A stretch of 64,000 bases of DNA from Brachionus plicatilis (Eukaryota > Rotifera > Eurotatoria > Ploima > Brachionidae). The notes below the pieces were generated by a model that had not been told where the DNA came from, made no database searches, and saw nothing but the letters and a program-made list of their open reading frames with translations. Shown here one piece after another: positions 49,971 to 60,189 of this stretch. The stretch covers positions 247,704-311,703 of the forward strand of contig QEOQ01000590.1 in NCBI GenBank assembly GCA_010279815.1. The letters run 5' to 3'. Position 1 is the stretch's first letter; every line of letters begins with the position of its first letter. A program made the translations under genes and the position numbers.

Positions 49971-50773
49971 TCAGGTTCCGCAAGTTCTATTTACAACATA
50001 AACTCCGGGCGGTAGACCATAGTGGCTTGAGATGATTGGGCTCTCAACTAGTTCATCTGAAGCTTTTAAAGCTCGTTTATATCGGATCTCAGAGAATTCA
50101 TCAAAAATGGGCAAAACATAGCCGTTCGGATCATCTGACAAACTCAAGTTGTATATTCTATTTACGTATTCTTGTGAAAGATATTTTAGCTTTTCACATT
50201 CTGAATTTTTTATGCCGATTCCTTGTGATCGAAATTTGAAAAATAAGATTTATTGTATTTTAACTTACCAACATAACTTGAATTTTCGTCCCATTTATAT
50301 GAACCTATTAACGTATGAATTGTGCCATAAAAAATTTTTTTTTCTAGAACTTCGCCAGCTTCTTTTAGATTTGTTGGAGTATTGATTAAGCTTTTCCATC
50401 TGAATAAAAGATGGGCCACTTCATGAATAATGACAAGTCCAATGCAAACGGTTATAATTTCCAACTCTTTTTGCAATTCTTCACATTTTGGTTTCTTTTT
50501 TAATAATTTTATGCGTTTTTCAAATTTGATATTAATAAAAATTAGCTTTGAGCTAGCTTCACGAGTTGTATAGCCTAAGCAACCCTCCATTTCTTTGAAA
50601 ATTATTTCAACTCCTGACATTTTTTCAAGCGAGATTTTAGGATCAACAGCAAAAATTTCACTAAAAGTGGTCCTTACAGTTTGTGAGCTCAAAAATTTTT
50701 CTGCAATCTTTACTGGTAATTTTAAATTTTCATTGCTCGTAACTTTTTCAGAAAATTTTAAAGCCGGAAACAT
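49971..50773 (-). CDS. HExxH-motif protein, putative zinc metallopeptidase-like, 251 aa
   Basis: Two exons, 50773-50269 and 50221-49971, phase 1 join over 47 bp. The central motif IGLVIIHEVAHLLFRW is a zinc-binding HExxH helix, and an acidic KEAGEVLEKK follows about 20 residues later, where gluzincins place their third ligand. There is no signal peptide or prodomain, so a cytosolic enzyme or a catalytically idle relative is possible. The C-terminus is compact: DPNGYVLPIFDEFSEIRY, GLPPGVYVVNRTCGT. I do not recognise a named family. The ATG lies only 17 bp after the stop of the SMYD gene on the same strand, leaving no room for a separate promoter unless it sits inside that gene. Confidence 0.75.
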
Positions 50774-50790
50774 CTTGATGGAGATATTAT

Positions 50791-51757
50791 TTAAATAATG
50801 AGTTTATATAAGTGTTCAATTGGAGTTAAAATCACCTTTTCTGCACAGCATTTGGTACAATTACAATCATAAACATAGAAATTTTGTTTTAAATAAATTG
50901 TCCTTTCACAATAACTCATTTGAGGATCACAAAAAGAAATATTTATTTGATTTCTTGACTCTAGATTTTCGGTTGTTTTTATAATTAATTTTTTAGAATC
51001 AAAAATTTTTATAGAATTTGGTTTACAAGAATGAGGAAACTTGTTTAGATCTAAAAATATCCCCAAACCAATTATTTCATTATTATTTGATATTTCTACT
51101 TTATTCAAAAGCATTCTTCCAAAATTTGAGATCAAATCGTTGGTCTCAAATTTTTCCAAAAATTCAAATCCCATTAAATCTATTAAAATTTGTTTAAAAT
51201 GATTTATCTGATGCATTCGTTCATCATCCAATATAAGATGATTATATTCTAAAAAAAATTAAGCAATTTTCGTTAAGATTCAATTTTGATTTTACTGTCA
51301 ATTGAAGATTTAAATCTCTCTATCTCATTTTGAAAATTAGCAACATTATTCTTCAAAAAATTGAAAAAAAAAATTAAAGCTAATTGTAAACTCACTAATT
51401 TTATCAAAATTCGTAAGTACAGTCTTAAAAGTGAATGATTGTAGCAGTCTTTAAGTGACTGATTTTTTAAAAATTTCTTGAATTTTTCACATTCAAATTT
51501 ATGGCAAATCATGTCATTTTTTTCACAATTTCGACTACAATAGTTCATAAATTGGCAATCTGTACATTTAAGCAACCTTGCTCGCCTAAAATTATTCAAT
51601 CAAATCATTTAATAAATTCAAAAATTTTGAAAAATTACTTTTTAAAACAATAATCGCAGTAATTTTCTTTTTTACTATGTTCCAAGCAACTAACAAAGGG
51701 GATTTCTTCATAAATAATGGTTCCGGTAGGGATATTCATTCTAAGCTTTTTAATCAT
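50791..51757 (-). CDS. Short SMYD-type MYND/SET protein, 288 aa
   Basis: Three exons, 51757-51639, 51585-51296 and 51248-50791, in phase. The N-terminal split-SET strand precedes a MYND zinc finger: NYCDYCFKK, LKCTDCQFMNYCSRNCEKN, HKFEC. The SET core shows GLGIFLDLNKFPHSCKPNS, where methyltransferases have NHSCxPN: the Asn is Pro. RNQINISFCDP and the post-SET YDCNCTKCC follow. Protein then stops, so the helical TPR-like C-terminal domain of SMYD1-5 is missing. SMYD proteins methylate histones or other proteins; with the changed SET motif, activity is uncertain. Start: first ATG after an in-frame stop. The next gene begins 17 bp downstream. Confidence 0.82.
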
Positions 51758-52550
51758 AAAAAATAACTATTCAAGATTAATTATTTATAAGAATATAAAA
51801 AATAGCATTCCGAAAAAAATTCAAAAATCTAGATATGAATATTTTTAGAATTTTTGACATAATGTGTATTGTAATATTTTTTGATCAAATTCCTTAATTG
51901 CATGACACATATATACAAAGCATAACTAGTTAAACAATTTAGAATAATTCATTAAAGAACCAAAGCTGGAAAAATTAAATTATGTCAAAGATTTTATTAA
52001 TATAAAAATAGAATTTTTAAAAAAAACAAAAAAATTATTGAAAAGTTGATAGTTTAACAGCGAAATCAATTTTAAAGTTGAAAAATTGAACAATTGAATT
52101 GCATGAAAACTTTAGAAAAAAGTAGAATCGAATATGCGGTATTAAAAAATTTAAAAAAACAAAAAAATAATTAATACTTTTTTAATTTTAAAAGTTGCTG
52201 TTTATTTCAGTACAATATCCTTTAAAAAATTTATTTGAATTTAAATTCACGTTTTTGTGAAGTTCAGTCGAAAAGAACAGAATAAAATGATAAATAATTG
52301 AATCACAAAGCTGAGCTAATTCATTTATAGAACTAATTTTAAACTTGTTAAAAAAATTTATTAAATTTTTTATCATCTTGGTTCTGTTCTTTTTTTATTT
52401 TTTGTACTGAAATTCACAAAACCAATTCTTTTAGATAAAAAATTTTATTAAAATTAAAAAACCCGAAAATTTAAGTTTTTTTAATTTAATTTATTGCTCG
52501 GATAATATATTTAAGATTTAAAATAAATTTCAAATTTCACTTTTAGCTTT
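51758..52550. other. Intergenic, one weak open frame
   Basis: A 62-codon minus-strand frame at 52188-52376 (with KISSINELAQLCDSIIYHF) has fair codon content but no splice partner and no recognisable domain, so it is not called. The rest is AT-rich. Confidence 0.35.
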
Positions 52551-52920
52551 TCAATGACATATTCCGTATCTATCTTCAAAAAGATTGTTCGATCCATATT
52601 TTTGTCTAACAATCTCATTATCTAAAACTATATAAGACTTATTGGCACCAATCTCATAATTCTCACAAACCATTTCACCATTAATTTTTTGTATGGTCAT
52701 ATACTCATATTGTTTGCACCGTTCTATGAAAATTTCTATCTGCTACATTAAATTTTGATATTACACCAGGAAAGTCAAATTTAACTCCAATCTTTTTTGT
52801 TTCTTTGATTCTAATTCTATCTCCTGAAATAATTACTCGTATTGTTTGGCCAGATGCATTTGCAATGTGACTAATATTACTACCAAGACACGAATTGAAT
52901 GCAGTTTGCATATAATCCAT
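52551..52920 (-). CDS. Small protein, weakly fatty-acid-binding-protein-like
   Basis: Two exons, 52920-52767 and 52723-52551, joined in phase 1 across a 43-bp intron, 108 aa. The strand-like pattern TIRVIISGDRIRIKE, GVKFDFPE and TIQKINGEMVCENYEIGANK resembles the beta-strand order of FABP/CRABP barrels, and DYMQTAF could be the end of the helical lid entry. However, the first strand (usually GKWKLVSSENF) is absent: an in-frame stop directly precedes the ATG, and the C-terminal Arg-x-Tyr is not in its usual place. It is either a diverged FABP with a missing first exon or an unrelated orphan. Without the intron the frame stops at 52705. Confidence 0.4.
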
Positions 52921-53133
52921 TTAACTAAAATCTGGAGATAAAGATAATTTTTCAATCGTCTATTTTTTTGTTTTGTTTAATGTAGAATTAAACTTTCTAA
53001 ATTCTTTCTAAAAAAACAGCTTGAAATTTATGTAACTTAAGAATATGTATACGAAGAATTATAGGTTTTAAAATCTTTATTTTAAAAATTTAAATTTATA
53101 ATTTTCCATTATCTTTATTTTTGTTATAATAAA

Positions 53134-55122
53134 TTATCTATTTTTTAAAATTAAAATTTTATTTGCTAGAGTTTTACTCAAATCCCCATGCTCTGGCTTG
53201 ATATAGTTTTCATCGTCACATTTTTTGTTATCTATTAAATTTAATTGCTTATTGCTTTCAATCAGTTTCTTCATGCTCCAAACTCCTGGATATTTCGATT
53301 TACCATGTCTACAAATAACATGTATTCTATCCAAATTCGAAAACTGATTTATAATTCTTATTTTTTCTTCTTCGATTGAGGTTTGATGATAAACAAAATT
53401 AGTTTCAAAATTTTGGTCTACAAAATTTGTTGATTGAGCGGTATCAATTGGAATTATTGCACCAGTAATCAATGCCCAGTGAGCTTTAAGGCCCTGTTTA
53501 AAGCATGGCTCAAAATTAAGATCACAATCGTAAGCAATCAATACAAGATTATTTTCTAAAACTAAATCAATTATCTGATATTCATCATCAATAGAACTGA
53601 GTAATTTTATTTCTGAATCGGGATATTCTTGGGCTAAATTGGCCAAAAATTTAACTTTAAATAAAACCATATTAAATTTAAAAAATTAAAAAAGCATTAT
53701 GAAATTCAAGCTTTCAGTATTAAACGATAAAATTTTTGTTTTGATGGTCAAAGACTTATTTTGCAAATGAAACACACTAGAGCAGCTTTTGTTTCAAGTG
53801 AGTCTGAAAAATTTTCTATGAACAAATTTTGTTTATTTATTTTTTTCCTGTTTAATTTTACTTATTCTTTGCATTTTTTTAAATTAAAGAAATTTTTTTG
53901 TTAATCGCTCATAATTTATTAGAAAAAATTAAAAATTAAGCTTCACTCTAATGTTAGATAATTTTTTTTTCATATTTTAAAAGAATAAAAAAACAAAAAG
54001 CAGTTTGTTTTTCATTTTTTTTTCTCTTGGACAAACTGCTTGGAAAATGCTGATATTAAAGTCACTTCTGAATTTTTATATGATTGTATAAAAACTTAAA
54101 ATAAATAAATTTATTTTTCATTTAGAAAAAGTATACAATGCTGCAATGATTCAATGAATTTCCCTTTTTTACTTTAAATATGTTATATAAAAATCGTTTT
54201 TAAAGTGATGAATTCAGAATACTTTTTGAAAGATTGAGTGAAAAATTTTTCCAATTTTTAGGAATTTTATTTTTATTTATTTCGAATAATAATATAAAAC
54301 TGGAATTCTTTTTATTCTTTGACCGAAATTGAAGTTAATTTAGTGAAAAAAAGTTAAAGAATATTCAAAAAGTATCATCAAAAATCATGAATCAAGAAAA
54401 AATCTAAGATTAAAAAAAATCATTATAAAAATTTGAACAATTCTATTCAGCTAGATAATTGTGGAGGCGCGCATCTTATTTTCCAGTACCTTTTTAATGT
54501 ACTGCCCTTATCTAATATACAGGTTACTCTTCGAACTTGGCTGAGGGAGAAAAAATCTCTAAAATGTCTCTGCAGTACGGGGCCCATGTTTAAAAATCTT
54601 TCATCATAAAAAAGAAGGACTGGTTTTGATTTGGTAATTCTTGTGGTTTAAATGATCAAATGAAGGATTTTAAGAATCCATCATAAGTTAGAAGTTTATT
54701 TGTGATATGGCCTTCTGTGAATTTTACTTATTTAAATTTATAACGAATAAATTTATTTATTTGATTAATTGTACCAAGCTAAGGATTCCTCAGAAAAAAT
54801 TGTATTTATTAACAAAAATTGAGAAATACAAGTAGTTAACTAGCAGAATTTTTAAAGACTTTTATATTAAATGAAACAAAAATTGTTTGATTTATTTCCA
54901 TTTGCAGAACAGATCATAAGAAAAAAATTATAACTTTTTTTTCTTTATCTATTGAAGGCTTGAATGAACTTTCATAACGCTAATTAAAAATAAAAAACTT
55001 TACTATCAAAAATCTCGCCACTCTTAGAATAATTTAGCTCACGTGCTCTATTCATTAGGATATCTACTTTACAGTTTATATTAAGTGAATTAAGTGCCAT
55101 ACACAAAGCAACAATTCCACAT
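53134..55122 (-). CDS. ACTMAP: ACTMAP (actin maturation protease, C19orf54-like), first exon not found
   Basis: Two exons, 55122-55004 and 53654-53134, joined in phase 1 over a 1.35-kb intron. The first holds the papain-like nucleophile region CGIVALCMALNSL and ARELNYSKSGEIFD. The second continues IKFLANLAQEYPDSEIKLL, then VLIAYDCDLNFEPCFKQGLK and AHWALITGAIIP with the catalytic His, then HGKSKYPGVWSMKKLIESN. The human enzyme removes the N-terminal acetylated Met or Cys from actin and has the same blocks. The exon beginning at 55122 opens in phase 2, so at least one 5' exon with the start lies further right; I could not identify it between 55123 and 56545. Confidence 0.85.
54462..54590. other. 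GC-richer patch in ACTMAP long intron
   Basis: A stretch containing GTGGAGGCGCGCATC, GCAGTACGGGGCCCATG and no long frame stands out from the AT-rich intron. It could be a retroelement fragment, an RNA gene or an old exon; no cloverleaf or box motif was recognised. Confidence 0.25.
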
Positions 55123-56545
55123 CTTGAAATTTAATTCTAAATTTTTTAAAATTATTTGTTTATTAAATTTGAAAGAATTTTCCGAATCTTAAAAGAGAAA
55201 GTAACAGAACTAAATTTTTTTATTTTTTTTTTAAATTTTAAAATCAATCAATTGCTCAACGAATAAGCTCTGTTGAAATACTTGGAGAAGGTAAAATTCT
55301 TTTTTCCAAATTTTTGTTCCTAGTGTATATTTTCCTTATTTAAAGTTAAAGTAATTTTTTTAATTTTAACATTTTAAACCATTAGAATAACACCTTTAGA
55401 TTTCATATTTATTAATTGATTTCATTTAAAAAGACAAACATTAAAATTCTAGGAAAAACAATTTGTATTATTTTTTTACCTAAATTTGCCTATTAAATAC
55501 ATTTTAGCTTTACCCTTTCCTACTTTTATAAAAATCAATTAATAGAAATTTGTAAAAAATTAGCTTTTAAATTTTAATCGATAAAAACAAATCAGCTAAA
55601 AGTTTCCAAAAACGAATTTTTAAAAATTGATTAGAAAAATTTATAAAATTCAAGGTAAATCGATCAAATGTTGATTTCCTCGGATAATTTCTGGCGCAAA
55701 GCTGAGAAAAAAAGGCTTTATAAAAATTTTGAATTTTTACATCTAGCTAAGTTTAAATTTAAAATATCGAAAAAAGATCATCTAGTTAGTTCATGTTATA
55801 ATATATGGTTCAAATTAACTTTTCTTTATAACATTTTTTGAATTTTTTCGCTAAATAATTTTTAAAGAACTTAAGAGTTATTTATTTCAAGAATGCATTT
55901 TACTCTTTAATTTAATTTAAATTTCGGAAATCCAAAATTCACTTTAAATTAATTTTTTATTGGGAAAAATATTCAAAAAAATTTTTTATTCTTCTAAATT
56001 GTTTCAAATTTAATAATGAAATATAATTATAAAAATATCAATCTTACTGTGGTCCAGATTGGATAATTGGGTCGGTCTGAGAATTTTTTATGAACCAGAA
56101 AAATTCTTTTGGTTCATGTCGTTGAATGATTTCATTTACCCTTTAAATTTTTCATTTAAAATGACAAATTAATTTTTTTCTAATAAAAATTACCGACTCT
56201 CCAAAAGTTTATCCATTCTATACCCTAAAATTATCTATCTTTGGAAATATTTTAAAATAATCAATAGATAAAATGCTGTTTTCATGCATATATAAATTAT
56301 TTACTTTTACCAGTTCATTATAAAAGTAACAAAGGATTTTTTTGCTTGGTCGAATACTAAAATCTAAATTAAAATGCTTAATGATTTAAATTAAGATGAA
56401 TTTTTGAAATTTTTTTAAAAATTTTTTCAAAAATAACAGGATCTCACACCGCTTCGATAAATCAAGCAAAAACTTCAAAATATTTAAAATTTATTAAGTC
56501 TAAAAAACTAAAGCAATATTAAAAAAAAATTAAATTTTTAAATAT
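55123..56545. other. 1.4 kb with no identified gene (should contain ACTMAP 5' exon)
   Basis: AT-rich with short open frames only. The missing ACTMAP start exon must be here or further right. Confidence 0.3.
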
Positions 56546-57670
56546 TCACAAATTTAAAAGTTGTGATTTTCGCTTAAAATATTCACTAAATCGTTGATAA
56601 CTGTACTTGACAAAATCAAAGTCAAGATCCGAATTTTGAGCCTGGACCAAACTCCAAATAGCCCACATTAGATGTGACGTCAATGTGAATTTATTCACTT
56701 CGTCATAAAACTGGTCCAATCGCTCTTCATCAATAAGAACCGGCTCGCCCGATTGTCTTGAATAAAATCTGTTGATCTTGGAATAAAACTCTTCCAAATA
56801 AATTCTCAACCACTTGATTTGATATTCTTTGCTTGGAAATTTCGAATAGTCCGGATTATCAACTCCGGCAAATTCATTAAAATGATTGGCAATATCATAT
56901 GCCTGAAAGTTAATGCCCGCATACTCATAGTCAATAAATTTGACTGAATTTTCCTTTTCATTGTAGATTATGTTGCCTAGAAGTAAATCATTATGGGAAA
57001 AAACAATTATTGATTCATGCTCTAGATGAATTTTTTCAAAATAATTTTCCAAAAAATCCACTTCGCCAAGCAACTTTTGTCTAGAAGGAATTTTATCTAA
57101 AAAATCGTCAGTCATGTGACTCATGTGCGCCTTGTAGTCTTCATGAACCAAATTCAAGATTTCTCTTATCTTTGGAAAAATGAACGGACTTTGTCCGGGC
57201 TCTAGATTAGAGTGCAGAACAAAACCATTGAAATTAATCAAGTGCAAGCTGGCAAACGCTCTGGCAATTTTTGGATAGATTTTTTCATCATAGACCATAT
57301 TCATGTCAATTATTTTTCCTGGCAAGAATTCATAGCAAATTCCATTTTTAAACTTAGAAAAAAACTCGGGGCCCAAGTTCACTTGTTTCATTATTTTCAT
57401 GGTTTCTATCTCATCTTCTCGGCTGATAAAGTGCTCGGTATTTTTGCCGTAAATGCGGAACAACAGGGTGTCTGTAGTGTTTATGCCATTTTTTTTTAGG
57501 TAACAGCTTGCTAAGCGGTTAGTAACTCCGCCGTTCATGTATCTGATTTTGATTTCGTCTAGTGGGTGCTTGCGCCATTCGGTCCTGATGTCCAGAGCGA
57601 TTCCGATGATCGACTCGCGTAAATTGTCGCTGGTTATTTCAATATTGTATTCAGTTTTAACATCTGACAT
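56546..57670 (-). CDS. ETNK: Ethanolamine kinase
   Basis: First step of the CDP-ethanolamine (Kennedy) pathway, making phosphoethanolamine from ethanolamine and ATP in the cytosol. Single exon, 374 aa, close to ETNK1/2 length. The glycine-rich loop is MNGGVTNRLASCYLKK (about 45-60). LLFRIYGKNTEHFISREDEI is the usual beta-strand with the ATP-contact Arg. GICYEFLPG marks the hinge. The catalytic motif SHNDLLLGNIIYN (His about 226) and FIDYEYAGINFQAYDIANHF (metal-binding Asp) follow, as in choline/ethanolamine kinases. VTNRL and YGKNTE favour ethanolamine over choline kinase. Divergent from URM1 with 301 bp between start codons. The lack of introns is unusual in this window and may suggest a retrocopy or intron loss. 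Confidence 0.9.
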   Translation of the reverse strand: MSDVKTEYNIEITSDNLRESIIGIALDIRTEWRKHPLDEIKIRYMNGGVTNRLASCYLKKNGINTTDTLLFRIYGKNTEHFISREDEIETMKIMKQVNLGPEFFSKFKNGICYEFLPGKIIDMNMVYDEKIYPKIARAFASLHLINFNGFVLHSNLEPGQSPFIFPKIREILNLVHEDYKAHMSHMTDDFLDKIPSRQKLLGEVDFLENYFEKIHLEHESIIVFSHNDLLLGNIIYNEKENSVKFIDYEYAGINFQAYDIANHFNEFAGVDNPDYSKFPSKEYQIKWLRIYLEEFYSKINRFYSRQSGEPVLIDEERLDQFYDEVNKFTLTSHLMWAIWSLVQAQNSDLDFDFVKYSYQRFSEYFKRKSQLLNL

Positions 57671-57971
57671 TGTTAAAAGTTAGCTAATTAAAATTAAGAT
57701 TCAAAAGCGTAAAAGTGTAAGCTAAGCTATTTTAAATCAAGAGTCCTTATTCTAGTTTTACGATAATTTTTTTTTTTTTATTTGGGAAACAAAATAAAAT
57801 GTTAAATTTAAAAATTTTTGCTTAGTTTTTCATTATTTCAAATGCTAAGCATATTGCAAATTGCAAGTTTAAATGCAAATTGAAATTTTGGTCGAGATGA
57901 ACATATGAAAAAAGTTTTGGTGTAGTTTTTTTTTTTCAAAACGTTTAAAAAAATAATTTTGGTCCAAAAAA
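57671..57971. promoter_or_regulatory. 301-bp divergent promoter, ETNK / URM1
   Basis: Both start codons face away from this interval, which has poly-T tracts at 57770-57780 and 57927-57937 and no other gene. Confidence 0.5.
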
Positions 57972-58471
57972 ATGCTTCATCTAACAATAGAATTCAGGTA
58001 GATTAGATAAACTAAAAGGATAAAGTAATTATTTTTTTGTTGTTTGAGTGGAGGCGCCGAGCTCTTGTTTAACAATGTCAAAAAACATCAAATCGAGCTA
58101 CCCGATAATAGAAAATGTAAAAAAGAAAGAAAATTTATAATGAAATTTTTAATTAAATTTTGACTCTAGGGACTATAAAGGATTTATTAGCCTGGATTAA
58201 GGATAATTTACTTAAGCAAAAGCCCGAGCTTTTCATACAGGATGAAACAATGTAAGTTTTTTTATTTCATCTTGAATTAGCTATTATTTTGTGTTAAGTC
58301 GGCCCGGAATTTTGATTTTGGTTAATGACTCGGATTGGGATCTTTTAGTAAATTGATTAAGAAAATTAAATTTTATTTTCTAATAATTAAATTTTTTTCA
58401 AGGGAAATCTTACATACGAACTCAATGATAATGACAACATTACTTTTATTTCGACCTTACACGGCGGCTAA
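57972..58471 (+). CDS. URM1: Ubiquitin-related modifier 1
   Basis: Sulfur carrier for tRNA wobble-uridine thiolation and a protein modifier. Five tiny exons, 57972-57997, 58049-58116, 58170-58251, 58299-58347 and 58403-58471, give 97 aa (human 101). Sequence blocks: [79 protein letters not shown]. The C-terminal Gly-Gly, needed for thiocarboxylation by the MOCS3/Uba4 enzyme, is intact and directly followed by the stop. All introns are 47-55 bp. Because exons are so small, no single frame reveals the gene. Confidence 0.96.
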
Positions 58472-59190
58472 TAAAATATTTTTATCTAATGAAGATTTTT
58501 CTATTAATTATTTTCCTGTCAATACAATTAAGAGATTTTTTTTAAATCAAAAGTTTTTAAATCAACTAAAAATTAATTGATTAAACTAAAAATGATTCAT
58601 ATGAGTTCAAAAAACTTATTTAAAAAAAAATTATACGATAGTAAATCAATATTTTTCATAAAAGTGAACCAATTTGAATTCCTAGAACCGATATTGAAAA
58701 TTGTTACAAATATCTAAAAGCTTATGTTAAATTCACCTCAATCTTCAGGTTGAAATAATGAAATTCGATTTTTGATTTTGACTGTCAGATAAATTTCTTA
58801 AATGCTAAAATTGAAAATGAGCCTCTTATTTTTATTATTTAGTACTATTATTCGAATCTATGTTTAAAATGCAAAATTTTTTTTTCAAAACTTATTTTAG
58901 AAAATTCATTTAACAAATAAAATATCTTTAAAGGCCTAGTTTTTCGTTAGTAGATAAATGTTTTTTTTAGTAGATAATTTTATTTAAAAAAGTAGATAAA
59001 ATAAATAGTAGATAAATAATTTTTTTAATTAGATAAAAATAGTATTCAAAAGATATTTTTATTCAAATGTAGATAATTGTTTTCTGAAGTAGATATTTAT
59101 CATAAAAGTGCTAATTTTTTGTTTTTTGACACTTACACTTCAAAAAATTACCAGTTTGAATTAAATTAATTTCTTAATTGCGTAATATAT

Positions 59191-59349
59191 TAAGCTAAAC
59201 ATATTAATAATAATAATAATAATAATTAATTACAAAATATTCCTAACAGGCTGGCTGAAAAGAAGGCACTACGCCGCTCGGAGCTGCCAAAAGGAACTAT
59301 TCCCTCTAAATTAAATATTAAATAAATAAATAAATAAGCTAAACATATT
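59191..59349 (-). mobile_element. Short retroelement 3' end with 15-bp target duplication
   Basis: The direct repeat TAAGCTAAACATATT occurs at 59191-59205 and 59335-59349. The 129-bp insert reads, on the minus strand, through a short frame (GSSERRSAFFSASLLGIFCN, stop) into a (TTA)n tail. A target duplication plus microsatellite tail fit a 5'-truncated LINE or SINE copy, nested inside the TAGTAGATA element. Confidence 0.75.
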
Positions 59350-59398
59350 TGATATACTATTCAATGAATTATACTTCAAAAAAAAAATAAAACAAAAA

Positions 59399-59987
59399 AT
59401 GTCTGAAGCTTCCTCAACTTCTGTACTCTTATCAGTCAATAATCAGGAAAATCAACTTGATAATACTGATAATGATGTTGAAGACATAGAAGAAATTCAA
59501 ACTAAGCGCGGAACTAACACTGTTTACGACGAATACGAAACTTATGCTCACATTGCCGAATTTGTAGAGTCTCTTGAGCAAGGCCAGATAGACGGAAATA
59601 AGTGTTCAAAAAAGGAAAAAAGAGTTACAAAACTTGGCAAAAAGCAATTTTAAAAGTGTAGCTCTTGTTCAAAAAAAATGCTTTCGCTTAAGCTTCGAAC
59701 AAGTCTAGAAGTTCAAGTTTGTATCGAAGATTGTCTCCACCAGCACAGCAACGCTAATTCAAAAGAAGCATGGGAAAAAAGCAACAATCGGGTGTTGGAA
59801 ATGTACCAGAAAGATAAACTATACAATCTTTAATGTCTCTCATCAAAATCAACTCGTTTTGGCTTCAAATTCAGCAGTCCAAGATCTAGTCGAAAACAAG
59901 ATTCAAATTTCTGAGAAACGTAAACGTGGAAGACCAAAAAAATCTAATAATGAAAGTGAGCAGCCGTCAAAAAGTTTAAGAAATTAA
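59399..59987 (+). pseudogene. Transposon-derived zinc-finger/AT-hook protein remnant
   Basis: An 84-codon acidic opening frame from ATG 59399 ends at TAA 59651. The same frame then reads KCSSCSKKM and VQVCIEDCLHQHSN, so the TAA interrupts a Cys/His finger (FLYWCH or MULE-associated style). After a frameshift near 59830 the sequence reads NQLVLASNSAVQDLVENKIQ and KRKRGRPKKSNNESEQPSK, an AT-hook, to a stop at 59987. One nonsense and one frameshift mark it as broken, unless splicing removes them. Confidence 0.55.
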
Positions 59988-60189
59988 GTGTCAATTACTT
60001 TGTTTATGTAATTCAAGGTAATTTTTCTTTCTGTTTTTCTTATGTTTTTTTTTAATTATCTATGTTTGAAAAAATAAATATCTACTATTAAAAACTATTA
60101 TCTACTACTTATTGATTTTATCTAATTTTTATTAAAAAAAAATATCTACTAAAAAAAATAAATATCTACTGACAAAAAATATACCCTAT

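Larger units (their letters stand above)
58935..60180 (+). mobile_element. Decayed DNA transposon with TAGTAGATA terminal arrays
   Basis: The left side (58935-59095) carries repeated AGTAGATA words beginning near TTTTTCGTTAGTAGATAAAT. The right side (60070-60180) carries the inverse, TATCTAC words ending near ATCTACTGACAAAAAA. The order and spacing of the outer repeats match in inverted orientation over about 35 bp. Between them lies a broken coding remnant on the plus strand and a nested LINE tail. Superfamily unassigned. Confidence 0.6.
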
